Shown here piece after piece: positions 46,901 through 54,479 of a stretch of DNA of 64,000 nt. The notes beneath the pieces were generated by a model. That model was not told the origin of the DNA, searched no databases, and worked only from the letters and a program-made list of their open reading frames with translations. The first letter of the stretch is position 1; each line of letters begins with the position of its first letter. Made by a program: the position numbers and the translations under genes. Origin of the DNA: Mauremys mutica (Eukaryota > Chordata > Testudines > Geoemydidae); assembly GCF_020497125.1 (NCBI RefSeq), contig NC_059072.1:53788697-53852696 (forward strand), read 5' to 3'.

Positions 46901-47091
46901 CTGCCGTAAGCACCATTGTAAACAGAGGAACACCACTGAAAGCATTTGTGTTTAGAAACTACAACCACCTTCCAGGTGTCAAGTCTCACTACATTGGAGG
47001 TTGTCAGTATAAATTATGGCAAGCCATTAGAGCATCATCTGCTGCACCAGGTTACTTTCAGGAGTATGTGTTGGGTAATGACCTTCATCAG
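9848..47091 (+). CDS. PNPLA8: PNPLA8, calcium-independent phospholipase A2 gamma (5' and middle exons; 3' end beyond window)
   Basis: The coding sequence joins 9848-10969, 11367-11516, 16434-16585, 19843-19937, 29692-29863, 44090-44147 and 46897-47091, giving 648 codons with no internal stop. The human protein has 782 residues; the missing part is about 150. Known role: a patatin-like serine lipase with a Ser-Asp dyad that hydrolyses membrane phospholipids (cardiolipin and other phosphoglycerides) in mitochondria and peroxisomes. Visible support: a basic, hydrophobic N-terminus suited to mitochondrial import; a low-complexity Ser/Lys/Glu-rich middle; the nucleotide-type glycine loop DGGGTRG (residues 470-476); the nucleophile elbow GVSTG with Ser505; and a strongly conserved patatin core ending LGNDLHQ. 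The catalytic Asp should follow at once in the next exon, which I did not find before 64000. Intron phases are consistent throughout. Transposable elements fill most of introns 3, 5 and 6. Confidence 0.96.
10970..10975 (+). other. PNPLA8: Non-canonical GC splice donor of intron 2
   Basis: The exon-intron junction reads AAG|GCAAGT. Joining 10969 to 11367 (after TTTAG) gives REK-IIARVS in frame, as in known PNPLA8. The nearest GT, four bases downstream, would shift the frame and reach a stop within a few codons. The site matches the extended consensus of GC-AG introns, which are a minor class spliced by the normal machinery. The intron is 397 bases long. Confidence 0.85.
11367..11516 (+). CDS. 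PNPLA8: PNPLA8 exon 3 (residues 375-424)
   Basis: The exon is exactly 50 codons and phase 0 at both ends, between TTTAG and AAG|GTACAA. It encodes [20 protein letters not shown] and a helical segment with [13 protein letters not shown]. This is the conserved region preceding the patatin domain. Confidence 0.95.
11517..12413. other. Intron 3, first part
   Basis: I see only unclassified AT-rich sequence up to the hAT-type insertion that starts at 12414. Intron 3 as a whole spans 11517-16433. Confidence 0.5.
12414..14702. mobile_element. hAT-type non-autonomous element carrying a CR1
   Basis: An exact 8-bp direct repeat CTTATAAC flanks the element at 12406-12413 and 14703-14710. The ends are inverted repeats: TAGTACCCTACTAAATTCAT on the left and, read from the right end, TATGACCCTACCAAATTCAT. 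An 8-bp target duplication and about 22-bp ends fit the hAT superfamily. Most of the length is a later CR1 insertion (about 12660-14114). The remaining right part (14115-14640) is GC-rich with imperfect repeats of a CCCAGCTGGGACTAGCA-like segment. No transposase is seen. Confidence 0.8.
12660..14114 (+). mobile_element. CR1 LINE, 5' truncated with open reverse-transcriptase frame
   Basis: The frame 12723-13916 stays open for 397 codons. It holds [25 protein letters not shown] and the catalytic FADD (about residues 127-130), then the CR1 C-terminal region ending KSINGY. The first displayed codon is TTG, so this is an interior piece of ORF2 and not a real start; the endonuclease and the 5' half are missing. 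The untranslated 3' end closes with two TTCTTATG units, the CR1-type terminal repeat. It is clearly younger than the CR1 copies at 4908, 40915 and 54480. It cannot move by itself but shows recent CR1 activity. Confidence 0.93.
14785..14855 (-). repeat. tRNA-derived SINE-like segment
   Basis: On the - strand the segment shows an A-box-like TAGTTCAGTGGCTAAGGC (about 14851-14834) and a B-box-like TGTTTAAATCCC (about 14799-14788) at tRNA spacing. The acceptor stem is not preserved. It is a tRNA-derived repeat and not a functional tRNA gene; similar segments occur near 48030 and 59600. Confidence 0.5.
15290..15560. repeat. GC-rich imperfect tandem repeat in intron 3
   Basis: Short units of the type GGGCTGCTGGGGC...CAGCACAG recur irregularly. 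Long open frames over this stretch are due to composition, and I see no protein family in them. Confidence 0.55.
16434..16585 (+). CDS. PNPLA8: PNPLA8 exon 4, glycine-rich loop (residues 425-475)
   Basis: The exon follows the acceptor ...AACTATAG and ends ACAAG|GTATGA, phase 2. It encodes [12 protein letters not shown], a helical stretch, and [12 protein letters not shown] plus the first two bases of Arg475. The DGGGTRG loop, completed by the next exon, is the conserved oxyanion-hole motif of patatin-like lipases. Confidence 0.96.
16586..17941. other. Intron 4, first part, with C-rich stretch
   Basis: There is no gene here. Bases 17040-17440 are strongly C-rich with repeated CACCCC and CCCAGACC words and no clear unit; this lacks stops on the + strand and yields meaningless Pro-rich frames. 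The rest is unclassified. Confidence 0.5.
17942..18226. mobile_element. Palindromic hAT MITE (285 bp)
   Basis: The ends are inverted repeats, CAGTGGTTCCCAAACTTGTT and its complement, and the inverted match continues through CCGCTTGTGCAGGGAAAGCC, so the element can fold into a long hairpin. Flanking 8-mers CTGTATTT (17934-17941) and CTATATTT (18227-18234) match at 7 of 8 positions, a decayed hAT target duplication. Confidence 0.88.
18235..19842. other. Intron 4, remainder
   Basis: I see AT-rich unclassified sequence and the acceptor ...AATATGTTTCAG at 19842. I recognise no repeat or gene. Confidence 0.45.
19843..19937 (+). CDS. PNPLA8: PNPLA8 exon 5, nucleophile elbow (residues 475-507)
   Basis: The exon encodes [16 protein letters not shown], then [13 protein letters not shown]. 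Ser505 in G-V-S-T-G is the predicted catalytic nucleophile, corresponding to Ser483 of the human protein. The exon ends within the last Gly codon (AGCACAG|GTAATT), phase 1. Confidence 0.96.
19938..22084. other. Intron 5, first part
   Basis: There is no recognisable gene. Bases 20950-21680 are somewhat richer in G+C and hold open frames of up to 175 codons that show no domain. I treat these as chance. Confidence 0.45.
22085..22310 (+). mobile_element. RTE-like LINE fragment, endonuclease part, sense orientation
   Basis: The + strand repeats, with frameshifts, the end of an AP-type endonuclease domain: a [20 protein letters not shown] stretch near 22190-22235 and an [15 protein letters not shown] stretch near 22255-22305. 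The same segment lies in the opposite orientation at about 25950-26170 in the adjoining LINE, giving an inverted pair of about 200 bases. Confidence 0.65.
22665..22754 (-). mobile_element. Short Penelope-like 3' end with 12-bp target duplication
   Basis: A 90-bp insertion is flanked by exact 12-bp repeats AAGTTTTTTCCA (22653-22664 and 22755-22766). It consists only of the Penelope tail, containing CTGTGGCACCTTATAGACTA and a hammerhead-like motif. This is an extremely 5'-truncated copy inserted into the older LINE. Confidence 0.82.
22714..22751 (-). ncRNA. Hammerhead-ribozyme-like motif, copy 2
   Basis: On the - strand the order is CCGAAGA, an extra A, a perfect 6-bp stem GTGGGT/ACCCAC with loop ATTC, GAAA, then stem III AGC-TCAT-GCT. 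Core base U4 is C, and the predicted cleavage-site base 17 is G, which hammerheads do not cleave after. The fold is therefore preserved but activity is unlikely. Confidence 0.5.
23002..23430 (-). mobile_element. Penelope-like element, 3' part with 15-bp target duplication
   Basis: The insertion lies between direct repeats TTCACTAACTATTGT at 22987-23001 and 23431-23445. The - strand holds decayed C-terminal coding (an [20 protein letters not shown] stretch near 23310-23265) and the same 3' tail as the 90-bp copy. The right end near 23426 is approximate. Confidence 0.78.
23051..23089 (-). ncRNA. Hammerhead-ribozyme-like motif, copy 3
   Basis: The arrangement is the same as in the 22.7-kb copy, with stem II TGGGT/ACCCA and loop ATTC. 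The GAAA core is changed to AAAA and the first core block is CCGACAA. Base 17 is C, a permitted cleavage base. The core changes argue against activity. Confidence 0.42.
23957..25055 (-). mobile_element. hAT MITE with 8-bp duplication, split by a solo LTR
   Basis: Exact 8-bp repeats AAGTAGAG flank it at 23949-23956 and 25056-25063. The ends are inverted repeats: CAAGGGTTGGCAACC and, from the right, CAGGGGTAGGCAACC. Without the LTR at 24105-24875 and one 5-bp duplication it is about 323 bp. It is the same family as 55778-56083, in the opposite orientation. Confidence 0.9.
24105..24875 (+). mobile_element. Solo LTR (retroviral type), 771 bp
   Basis: The insertion starts TGTAGTAAGAGG, ends GACAACA and is flanked by exact GTATG repeats at 24100-24104 and 24876-24880. 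A GTATAA box lies near 24525 and AATAAA at 24689-24694, 165 bases apart, as expected for a U3-R-U5 order on the + strand. Joining the flanks restores the hAT MITE as judged from the copy at 55778-56083. No internal coding region remains, so it is the product of recombination between two LTRs. Confidence 0.88.
26701..29691. other. Intron 5, last part
   Basis: There is no gene here. Bases 26774-28050 look like repeat sequence I cannot classify: the left edge TGTTCCTTACCG could be an LTR end on the - strand, but no matching right end or duplication was found. From 28050 to the acceptor TTTTTTTCAG at 29691 the sequence is AT-rich and unclassified. Confidence 0.4.
29692..29863 (+). CDS. PNPLA8: PNPLA8 exon 6 (residues 507-564)
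   Basis: The exon completes Gly507 and encodes [20 protein letters not shown], then [20 protein letters not shown] and [13 protein letters not shown]. This is the conserved patatin core after the nucleophile elbow. It ends CTCAA|GTAAGT, phase 2. Confidence 0.96.
29864..31683. other. Intron 6, first part
   Basis: There is no gene or repeat family I recognise. The sequence is AT-rich with short chance frames. Confidence 0.45.
31684..36905 (+). mobile_element. DIRS retrotransposon, nearly full length but inactive
   Basis: Domains appear in DIRS order on the + strand. A gag-like part lies at 32125-32358 ([18 protein letters not shown]). Reverse transcriptase lies at 33019-33264 ([22 protein letters not shown]; the YLDDW-type motif is damaged). 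RNase H lies at about 33600-33960 ([23 protein letters not shown]). Tyrosine recombinase lies at about 35813-36513 ([16 protein letters not shown] near 35960, then [12 protein letters not shown] at about 36410-36450). Frames are broken several times. Terminal repeats are inverted: about 31685-31870 matches the complement of about 36670-36905. A hAT copy at 34057-35128 separates RNase H from the recombinase. Confidence 0.88.
34057..35128 (+). mobile_element. hAT element with BED-finger remnant, inserted in DIRS
   Basis: The ends are inverted repeats: CGGGGTGGATAAAAATCAA and, from the right, CAGGGTAGATTTGATTTAAA. Flanking 8-mers CGCAGAAC (34049-34056) and CACAGAAC (35129-35136) match at 7 of 8 positions. 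A frame at 34821-35024 encodes a BED zinc-finger start ([20 protein letters not shown], then AKC, then [10 protein letters not shown]). The second Cys of the finger is replaced by Ser, and the His pair and the rest of the transposase are missing, so it is non-autonomous. Confidence 0.85.
36906..38451. other. Intron 6, stretch after DIRS
   Basis: There is no gene. The sequence is unclassified and AT-rich with only short chance frames. Confidence 0.45.
38452..39246. mobile_element. hAT-type non-autonomous element with GC-rich interior
   Basis: The left end CAGTGGTTTTCAAACTTTTT and the right end GCAGTTTGAAAACTACTTTT are inverted relative to each other and resemble Charlie-type hAT ends. The interior (38520-38790) has irregular repeats of GGGGCTCAGGGCTGGGG. 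No convincing 8-bp duplication is seen. Open frames here are compositional. Confidence 0.68.
39868..40063. mobile_element. Palindromic TA-target MITE (Tigger/Golem-like), 196 bp
   Basis: TA flanks both ends (39866-39867 and 40064-40065). The ends are partly complementary: CAGATGCCCCCTGACTTATA and, from the right, CAGACACTCCCCGGGTTATG. A TA duplication with CAG ends fits Tc1/mariner-type pogo/Tigger elements. No transposase is present. Confidence 0.72.
40915..41530 (+). mobile_element. CR1 LINE, old decayed fragment
   Basis: The CR1 segment VDKCKV (TTGATAAATGCAAAGTAA near 40935) is followed by [12 protein letters not shown] coding near 41030 and a broken C-terminal part to 41530. It is much more diverged than the copy at 12660. 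Confidence 0.75.
41531..43620. other. Intron 6, unclassified stretch
   Basis: I see no gene and no repeat family I can name. Open frames of up to about 125 codons near 41630-42010 show no domain. Confidence 0.4.
43621..43690. repeat. Short palindromic repeat, copy 1
   Basis: The sequence starts GGTGAAATC and ends GGATTTCACC, with an inner inverted pair around GAAGTCAATGGCAAAACTCC, giving an imperfect hairpin of about 70 bases. A related palindrome lies at 45036-45082. The family is common in sauropsid genomes; its class is uncertain. Confidence 0.7.
43740..44030 (+). mobile_element. Penelope-like 3' tail, different subfamily
   Basis: The segment contains GATATTAGAGAGACAAGGTG, then CTGAAGAAGAGCTCTGTGTA and, near the end, TCTAATAAAACATTACCTC. 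I recognise it as an abundant turtle tail sequence whose layout parallels the Penelope tails at 7.7 and 22.7 kb, including the hammerhead-like core. The class is inferred from that parallel. It ends about 60 bases before exon 7. Confidence 0.55.
43926..43965 (+). ncRNA. Hammerhead-ribozyme-like motif, copy 4
   Basis: On the + strand the order is CTGAAGA (43926-43932, an exact CUGANGA core), an extra A, a stem GAGCT/AGCTC (43934-43938 with 43946-43950), then AAAA where GAAA is expected. Stem III is weak. The core suggests descent from a hammerhead; the G12 change makes activity unlikely. Confidence 0.42.
44090..44147 (+). CDS. PNPLA8: PNPLA8 exon 7 (residues 564-583)
   Basis: This 58-base exon completes Lys564 and encodes [19 protein letters not shown]. 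It lies between ATTATATAG and AAG|GTAAGT, phase 0 at the end. The acceptor has a poor pyrimidine tract, but the reading frame and the match to PNPLA8 fix its position. Confidence 0.95.
44148..46896. other. Intron 7
   Basis: There is no gene. A palindromic repeat lies at 45036-45082. A related sequence with CAACTTCTATTGAATTCAGT lies near 44888. The rest is unclassified AT-rich sequence. Confidence 0.45.
45036..45082. repeat. Short palindromic repeat, copy 2
   Basis: ATTCCCATTGAAGTCAATGG is followed by the complementary CCATTGGCTTCAATGGGA after a short loop, forming a strong hairpin of the same family as 43621-43690. Confidence 0.75.
46897..47091 (+). CDS. PNPLA8: PNPLA8 exon 8 (residues 584-648)
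   Basis: The exon is 65 codons, phase 0 at both ends, between CTACTAG and CAG|GTAAGT. It encodes [20 protein letters not shown], then [19 protein letters not shown] and LGNDLHQ. The [10 protein letters not shown] segment is a hallmark of the patatin fold before the catalytic DGG. The Asp itself belongs to the next exon, which is not in this window. Confidence 0.96.
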
Positions 47092-48004
47092 GTAAGTTGA
47101 CATCTGCATAAATAAATATCCTGTTACATTATATTTGGAGATGAACATTTAAGAACTATTATCATGTTTAATTCTAATCTTAGTAATTATTTATTTTTTA
47201 GATTATTAGGAAGTGGCAGCAGAGAGAAAATCCAGGAAGGTTAGGGGGAGGAAAGGAAACTCCTTGTTTCCTTATCAATTACAGAAGAGTTAAAAAGTGT
47301 GAAGAGAGAGAATGTCTCTCTCTCACTCACCAACCGCTTCCACACACACATACTCCACCCTGGCCTTCAAATTCTTTTAATTCTGGAAGGAAACTATACA
47401 AGAGTTGCAAATTGCTTCCAAGTTCCTATTTACAACTGGTAATTCATTAAGCATTATTTCACTAAGCAGATGTTTTAACTAATATTAAACAATAGCATAA
47501 AGCGTGAAGAATACAAATTAGTACTATTCAGTGTTCCCTACACTAGTGAAGTTTATAATTTATTATTTCAATTCCCCTGACTGACAGTCATAACTCCTAA
47601 GAGAATTTCCCTTGCAGTCCAAGACCACATGCTATGTTATGAGAATAGGCCTGCTGTCACAGCACCTCTTTTGGCAGCACCCACTTTTAACTAGTTCAAC
47701 AGAAATGTATAGTTATTAAAACTTGAATAAGTCAATGTCTTATGTCAACAGCCTGTTCCATTTTAAGGTACTGTTACCTTTTAACTGATTTGTGAGAAAG
47801 TAGAAAGAGATGCATACATTCTTTAATAGTTCTCTTCAGTCTTTCTGTGTTGTTTCCTTCCTCCAGTGCTCTCTTTACTGCCAGTTCTGCAGGTCTTCTG
47901 ATTTTCAAGGGTCTTTTTTTATAGCATACAGTTACCAGATACAGGTAGAATGCACTTAAAACTTTTGTTGCAGACAGATATTTTTCTGGCTGTCAGAAAG
48001 TGTC

Positions 48005-48080
48005 ATCAGTGGAGATTGAACCTGAGATCTTCAGTGCCAAAAGCACAGGCTTCTACTGCATGAGCTAAAGGAGAAGTTCC
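48005..48080 (-). repeat. tRNA-derived SINE-like segment
   Basis: On the - strand an A-box-like TTAGCTCATGCAGTAGAAGC and a B-box-like AGGTTCAATCTCC lie at tRNA spacing. The stems are too broken for a tRNA gene. Confidence 0.55.
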
Positions 48081-51000
48081 ATTATGTTTTAACTTTAGTA
48101 CCCTTGATCACTGCATGAGGGTCAGCTGCTAGAAGAGAACACAGCACATTTTAGCCAACAAGTTATACAGCACTGTCTTCTGAACTTCCTAGTGTGTCAT
48201 ATTTGTGTCTGTTCTTAGGGCCTGATCCTGAAAACTTCTGTACATAGGCCCATCAGCTAATTTTCCTCACAGAGAGAGATATCTAAGGAATTTGGCTGTG
48301 GAGTAGTCTTCCAAAGAAAGTGGTGGAAGACACTCTTGGCATATTTTAAAATTAAATTGGATGAAACACAAGACTTCAGTGGAGTTATGCACTGAAGTAA
48401 AGATGTGCCTGGTAACTATTCGCAGGCTTGGTATCTTAAAATTGTAAGCTCCTCAGAACACTGACTACTTTTTTTTTTAATTTGTGTCATTTGCAGCACC
48501 AAGCACATAATTAGCACTTAGATAACATAGTAGGAATATTCTGGACGTCTAATTCAGAGAGTCAGCACTATTGAAGGAATGGGTCTTAACCTGATTCTTG
48601 AGAGTAGCCATGTGGTACACTGTAATGTATTGTTTAATTTGAAATAAAATAGGAATTGAGGGTATCAAATTATGTCAGAGTTTCTGAAATGCTGACTTTC
48701 TGTTTTAAAAAATGGTATTTGCATTAGTGTATCTATTGTATGGAGTATGTTTTTTAAGCTATATTCAAAGGAAAGACTTATTAGGTGACCCAGCACATCT
48801 TCCTACAACAGAGGGATTATTCCTTACTGTGCACTTTGTGTTTTTCCAGTCTTTTAATTTTAAACATGTCAGGTAACATGTCTTTGTTCATATGTTTCTA
48901 GCATTAAATGTGTCTAGTAGTTGGGAAAACAATATATTAAATCCTAATAAATTATGGAATGTTTAAAAATAGTGACTTTACAATTTAAGTAGTATTTGAG
49001 TATGCTACATTTATAAGCTACTTCAGTCAGATCCTGAGAATCCTTCCATTTTCTTAATATGTTCTTTTTCCTATGTTTGTTTTGAGGCTGTTTCTTTTTG
49101 AGGGTCATATATGTGACTATAACCAGGTACACACTTTTCACCAGTGCTGACTGAGGTTATTATTTTGTAACAGTTTTATTTTTAAAAGAAAAATGGACAC
49201 ATACATCACATTTATTCCCAAGCTGAGCGCTGCTTGCGACCTAGCAGTATGTGAATCTCCCATCTGGCCAAGAAGGACTGGAAAGGGGGCTGCCTTTGCT
49301 TTTGGAGGCCTTCCAAGCTGCCCCATAACTGCTTGTTGGGTCACTGTTAAGCTATGTGAAGCACTTTTCTTCCTCTTCTCATCTTTCCTCCCCCTCTTTT
49401 CTTGGGCTGAGGGCACTGTTCACATTTAAACTGCCAGAGCATGTAAGGGGCTTTGCTGTAACCAAGAATCATGTCCATTGTCTACAGTTATCGAAAGCTG
49501 CTGATGCCAGACTCAGTACCCTATTCATTCTGTTTTTCCACGCCCATCTCTATTTTTTCCATTCTGGTCCTTTGTGTGGAAAGTCCTCCCAATTCACAAA
49601 GTCACCACTCATTCAGATCTTTCAAAAAACCTCACTTCGTTTATTTTAATTATTAGGATACAAGAGATGTGGGATACTCTAAATTATTCCACCTCTGGGT
49701 TTCCCATTCTTTCAGTCTAAGCTTTTGGGGGCAGGAACAGTTTTTATTTTTGTATATTGTACAAGGCTGAGCATGTTTCCAGAACTAAACAAACTGTTTC
49801 ATCTAATGGAAAGAAGATGGTAAACTAACAGAATGGAACTTAGAAGACATTATGTCAGACATCAATCAGTTCATGAAATATACAACTTTATAGAGTTCTT
49901 TTAAAACTCTCAAAGCTGCTGTTTCCTATGCATTCCTTTCTTCAAGTTAGTGTAAAGTAATTCTGGTATACAATCAGCTCAGTGCTTGTTTAGTTTGAAA
50001 CTTCTCCAGCTCAGGCAGGGAGAACTTGATGGTTTATTTCCTCTCTGCTTTCCTAAGGTCAGCTCTCAACATAGCCACTTGCCTACTTACGTTTTGAGAG
50101 TTAAAAATCATGGATGACAAATGGCATTGGAGAGCAAGCACCAAGGGAGCTCTATCGCTAGATGGGCAGAAGACTCTCCTGTGGAGTTCTAAAGGATGCA
50201 GTCAGAGGGAATCAGCCTTCCCATTGCACTCTTCCTGCAAATCTTACTTTGCCAGTGTGTGCAAGGTATATTAGACAAGTGAACTGGTACATGACTTGCC
50301 ACGGTTGCCTGGACTCTGGTGGAATTTGGGGAAAATCCTAGTGTGCATGCTTTTACTGTGGTGTTGATATCATGGTGATATCTACCTTAGAAATCCCTCA
50401 GTTGTACAATATCTGGAACACTCAGTTCTCATATTTTCATTACCTACATCCATCAGTCTCATTGACCAAAATACTGCGGAAAAGATTTTTTCCTTTTGAT
50501 TTTTAATATGGAGAGGAATCATTCCATTTTGTCACCTGGTATTACTTTTTTTATATTACATCTGTTCATTTATCAATTTGATGGGGAAAATTGTGGCTAT
50601 ATTTTAAGAGCTTTGAATACTGTGTACTCTTAAAGACTCAGCTGGAAATGAACTGCATACTAAATTTTATTTTATTTTCTTACAGAAATTATATAGAATG
50701 CTCACATCAAATAAATGATATAGATATATGTTTGCAAAGGGTCTCAGAACCAGGAGGCATTACTTCAATTGGAAGTAATGGCCTGTGTCAAAGGCTTTAA
50801 TATTTGTAGTGTTATCTCAGAATGATGACACTTTTCTTTTAAAAACAAGTTTTTCAAATGGCTTGGAAAATGTCCTCTCACCACTCAGAATAGCTCATCA
50901 TCGTGTTGTCTTTTTTCAACAATACTAATTCTCTGTTCACATGAATAGTATATGGAGACATGGTTACAATTTTTACAGTTTAAAAAAATTCTGTAGAGGG

Positions 51001-51453
51001 TCCCTGGAGACCCAGTTAAGGTGTCAAAATGGTTGTTAAAATGTCAGTGAACGTTATATTATAACTGAAACATTATCATGTATGGCTTTTGGCCTTTCAG
51101 TTTTTGATAAGGGATTACTTAGGGACAAAATGTTGCATCAGTTTGTTGGTTGGTTGCATCCTTCAGTTGTGCTTGCAAAAAAAGACCTGATTATAGGGTA
51201 TCAGGATGAATCTAAAAAATATTTATTCTGACATTCCAAATTTTTTTGTAGGTAGTTGGCCTTTCTGTTTCCCCCACTAATGTTGTCTGATATTTGTTGA
51301 AACTGAAGTCCTAGCTGGAACTGTATGAAGTATTGGATGACTGAAGCAAGGCCAGGATTGAGATGCATAGGCATAGCGTCATAGGCAATGTTGAACAATG
51401 CATTCCTGAACTGTCTCTGAATCTAACCATGGCTATCGGTCTCTCATTAAATT

Positions 51454-51459
51454 CCCCCC

Positions 51460-51494
<35 letters not shown>

Positions 51495-51517
51495 TCACTC
51501 ACTCACTCACTCACTCT
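51454..51517. repeat. Compound microsatellite (CT)n (CA)n (CACT)n
   Basis: A C run is followed by CT units, then CA units and then about six CACT units, visible directly. Confidence 0.95.
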
Positions 51518-52969
51518 ATTTCCAGCAAAACACGTACAACATGGTTCGATGAACTGGTTGTGGTCAAATTTTGGAAAGGCTCAGAAATTTATTATGCTCG
51601 TTATTTCTTAAATTTAACTCTTTCAGTACATATGTTGACAAAGTATGGGATTGCTATGTCTCCCAGGCATCAGATGCCTAAATATTTGTTGGATGGAGAT
51701 CAGCTGCTATAAAGTTTATATAGTTTATATTGCCAAAAAACAACTAGCAATGTTTATATTCGTTCAGTCGTACAGTGCTATCCTGTTACGCCCTAGCAAG
51801 TAGGAAAAACAGTGCAGCTGTTGGTAGATGAGAGGAGGAGGATTAATGCTCTTTGTGGTTCAAAAGAGGAACACATTAAACATTCAAAGGGTTTTTATCC
51901 TTCTAGCATGCTTCAGCAGTAACCATGAAAGTCTAGGGATACCAAGTCATGATGTCAAGATATGGAAGTTATACTATTATCTATATATAAAAAGAAATCT
52001 GATATTAAACTCTAGATATAAAACACCCATGATATGTTAGCATCTCCCAGTCTTCTTGCTACTATTGAATGTATTTTTTCCCCTTCACTTTCCCCTGAAG
52101 GGAAAGCAGTTTCTTATATCTCCTCCTTTTTTCTTCGGTATAAAAAACATTCACTGTTTGGGATACTCAGTATTGTCACTTGAGTAGGCAGCATGGTATG
52201 TTAAGCAAATTGTCAGTTAAATAATAGAGCAGGCTAAGATTTAACCAAAATTATTATGCACATTTCACTTGTTTGATTTCACAGGAAAAATTAAACTTGG
52301 ACCATAGGAATAATTAAAAAATAAAGATTTAAAACAGAAATACATCTTCTTTCTTAAGACAAAATATACTCGTTGACACTAAGGGCTTCCCTTCACTAGC
52401 AAATTTCTTCAGACTTCCCATCATTGCTCTAATATATTACAACTCCGCTTGTGGGAGCATTAGTGTAGGCAAGCCACTAATGATTTAACCACCATGTCAT
52501 CTAGACCTGTTCTGGGCAGGGTTAGATAATATGGTAGTTAAATTGCTGTCAGCTAGTCTACATTAGTACTGCTAATAGTGGAATTTCATCTGTGAAAGTG
52601 GAATAATGGGAAATGTGAAGAAGAAAGCTAGTGAAGATGCAACCTAAAAAATAATGGAAATATCTTCTGTAATATAGAAAAATATTTTAAATGTTAACGT
52701 AATATACTGAAGTGCCTAGAACTTCAAATGGGCTCTTGATAAAATAATAAAATGAAACAATATCATTCCCAGTTATTTTCCAGACTTTTTTTCTCCTAGT
52801 AACTAAAGGCAACAAACCTGCAGAGATACTCAACATTTGCACCAAATAAAGAGGCCCTCAGAAGTGACTTGCTCAATGAATCCCTACCCCAACTGGTTCT
52901 AAACTTTCAGCTTTCAAAATTAAACTCCAGACTGCCTCCCATCTTCTAAGGAGACGACTTAGAATGTAG

Positions 52970-53245
52970 GTCATCTCAGGGTGTGGGGCTTCAGTCCTGA
53001 TTCCCTAACTCCCCCCTCCCCCTCCACACACCCCACTGGGCTAAAGCCCATAGTCTTACCACCCCATTGCAGGGCAGAAGCCCCTAGTCCTACCACCCCG
53101 TTGCAGGGCAGAAGCCCTGAGCTCCCCCCTGCCCAGTCTTGTAGGCGGAGAATGGGGGGGGGGAGTACATGGGGGACTCTGTGAGCCACACTTCAACAGT
53201 AAAAGAGCCATATGTGGCTCACAAGCCACAGTTTGGCCGTGCCTG
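52970..53245. repeat. Non-autonomous repeat with 40-bp tandem units
   Basis: Two to three units of about 40 bases containing CCATTGCAGGGCAGAAGCCC recur at 53040-53125. The right end has AAGAGCCATATGTGGCTCAC and CACAGTTTGGCC, a terminus I recognise from turtle hAT-type repeats. The left end is not defined. Confidence 0.5.
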
Positions 53246-54479
53246 GGATATACTGTGGTGATGGATGTGCAATAAAGGGTTAGATAGGATGCAGCATAAC
53301 AGGTATTTATATAATTAAACTAAATTAATTTTGAAACTAAGAACGCCAAATATTTATTTTTATCTCTTGTCTCAGTGCAGTTGTTGTCACATGCACTTTC
53401 CTCTAGTCCTACTGGAAATTTTCTTTACTATTTAGGAGAGGAGGAATTTACCTTTATGCGCCAAGTATATGGAGGTGTGTACATTTCTGTTAGGGCTTCT
53501 GGGGAGGTTTGAGAGTATTAGGGTGTTTGGGCAAAGTGGAGAGGAGGTATGTCTTGCTACTATGTTATTGGTGGTTTGTTAATTTTTACTTATTGTGCAG
53601 TTGGATATCATCTTTTTGTAGTTGTGAATTTAATTATTGGGGCATTTATAGCTGGTTTATGGTAACTTTTTTGGTATTGTTAGATTAAAATATTTTGTTT
53701 AGATTTGTGAATTTGTAGAACTTTATTGATGCAGCTCATCCAGCTAGTTATTCAATACAATGCAAATCTACACAAAACACAAGAGAGCGCTATAATGAAG
53801 TTCTAAATCTGAGTCCATTCAGTTGCATCATAAAGGGTTTGTATGATATCCATGCCATTGTGGAACGGGAGAGTAAAGAGTCATGTTCCTTTTCCACCAG
53901 GACTTCCACAAAATATCAGCCTTCAGAACTGGTTCAGTTAGGGAGCCATCTAACCAGTCTAGACAACTGTAGAGTTCCACTCTTAAATGCTACATGCTAT
54001 AAGAATGCTAAAAGAATCAAGTGTATCAGAGACAGTCTCTCCAGCACTATCAAACCAGCTGGAGATGAAAGGTGAAAAACACTTCCCCTTTCCAAACAGA
54101 ATTTAAGCCAGTGTTTCTAACAAAGGTGCTGGAAGCACAGAAGGAAGCATATGATGTGGACTTGTGGTTTTTATTGCTAGTAAAAGCCAGAGGGGAATAC
54201 TTAGAGCCACTGTTGACAGCTGTTCCCTCAAGGAAGGTTTATTTCCATCATCTCTATAACATGCATCAATCTGTCTCATGGTCAAGAAACAATCATTTAA
54301 TTCCACCAAGCATGTCAACTACTCTTCAGTCACTAATCTTTCTCCCTCCTGTGGTAAATTAATTTAGGTTGGTGGCGAGCAAACTCTAGCAGCTCATCAC
54401 TACCACCAACATTCTAGACACCTTCCAGTCTGTTTCAGGTCTTCATTTAGCAAGGACAGCCCTAGCTGCACTGTCAAGT
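53246..54479. other. Intron 8, unclassified stretch
   Basis: There is no gene or nameable repeat. Short frames near 53840-54360 show no domain. Confidence 0.4.

Larger units (their letters stand above)
47092..52969. other. Intron 8, first part
   Basis: There is no gene. It holds a tRNA-derived segment (48005-48080) and a compound microsatellite (51454-51517). The rest is AT-rich and unclassified. I looked for an exon starting with Asp-Gly-Gly and did not find one. Confidence 0.5.

Noticed and set aside
48005..48080. tRNA gene on the - strand
   Set aside because: A and B boxes are recognisable but the acceptor and other stems do not pair, and related copies exist, which fits a tRNA-derived repeat.
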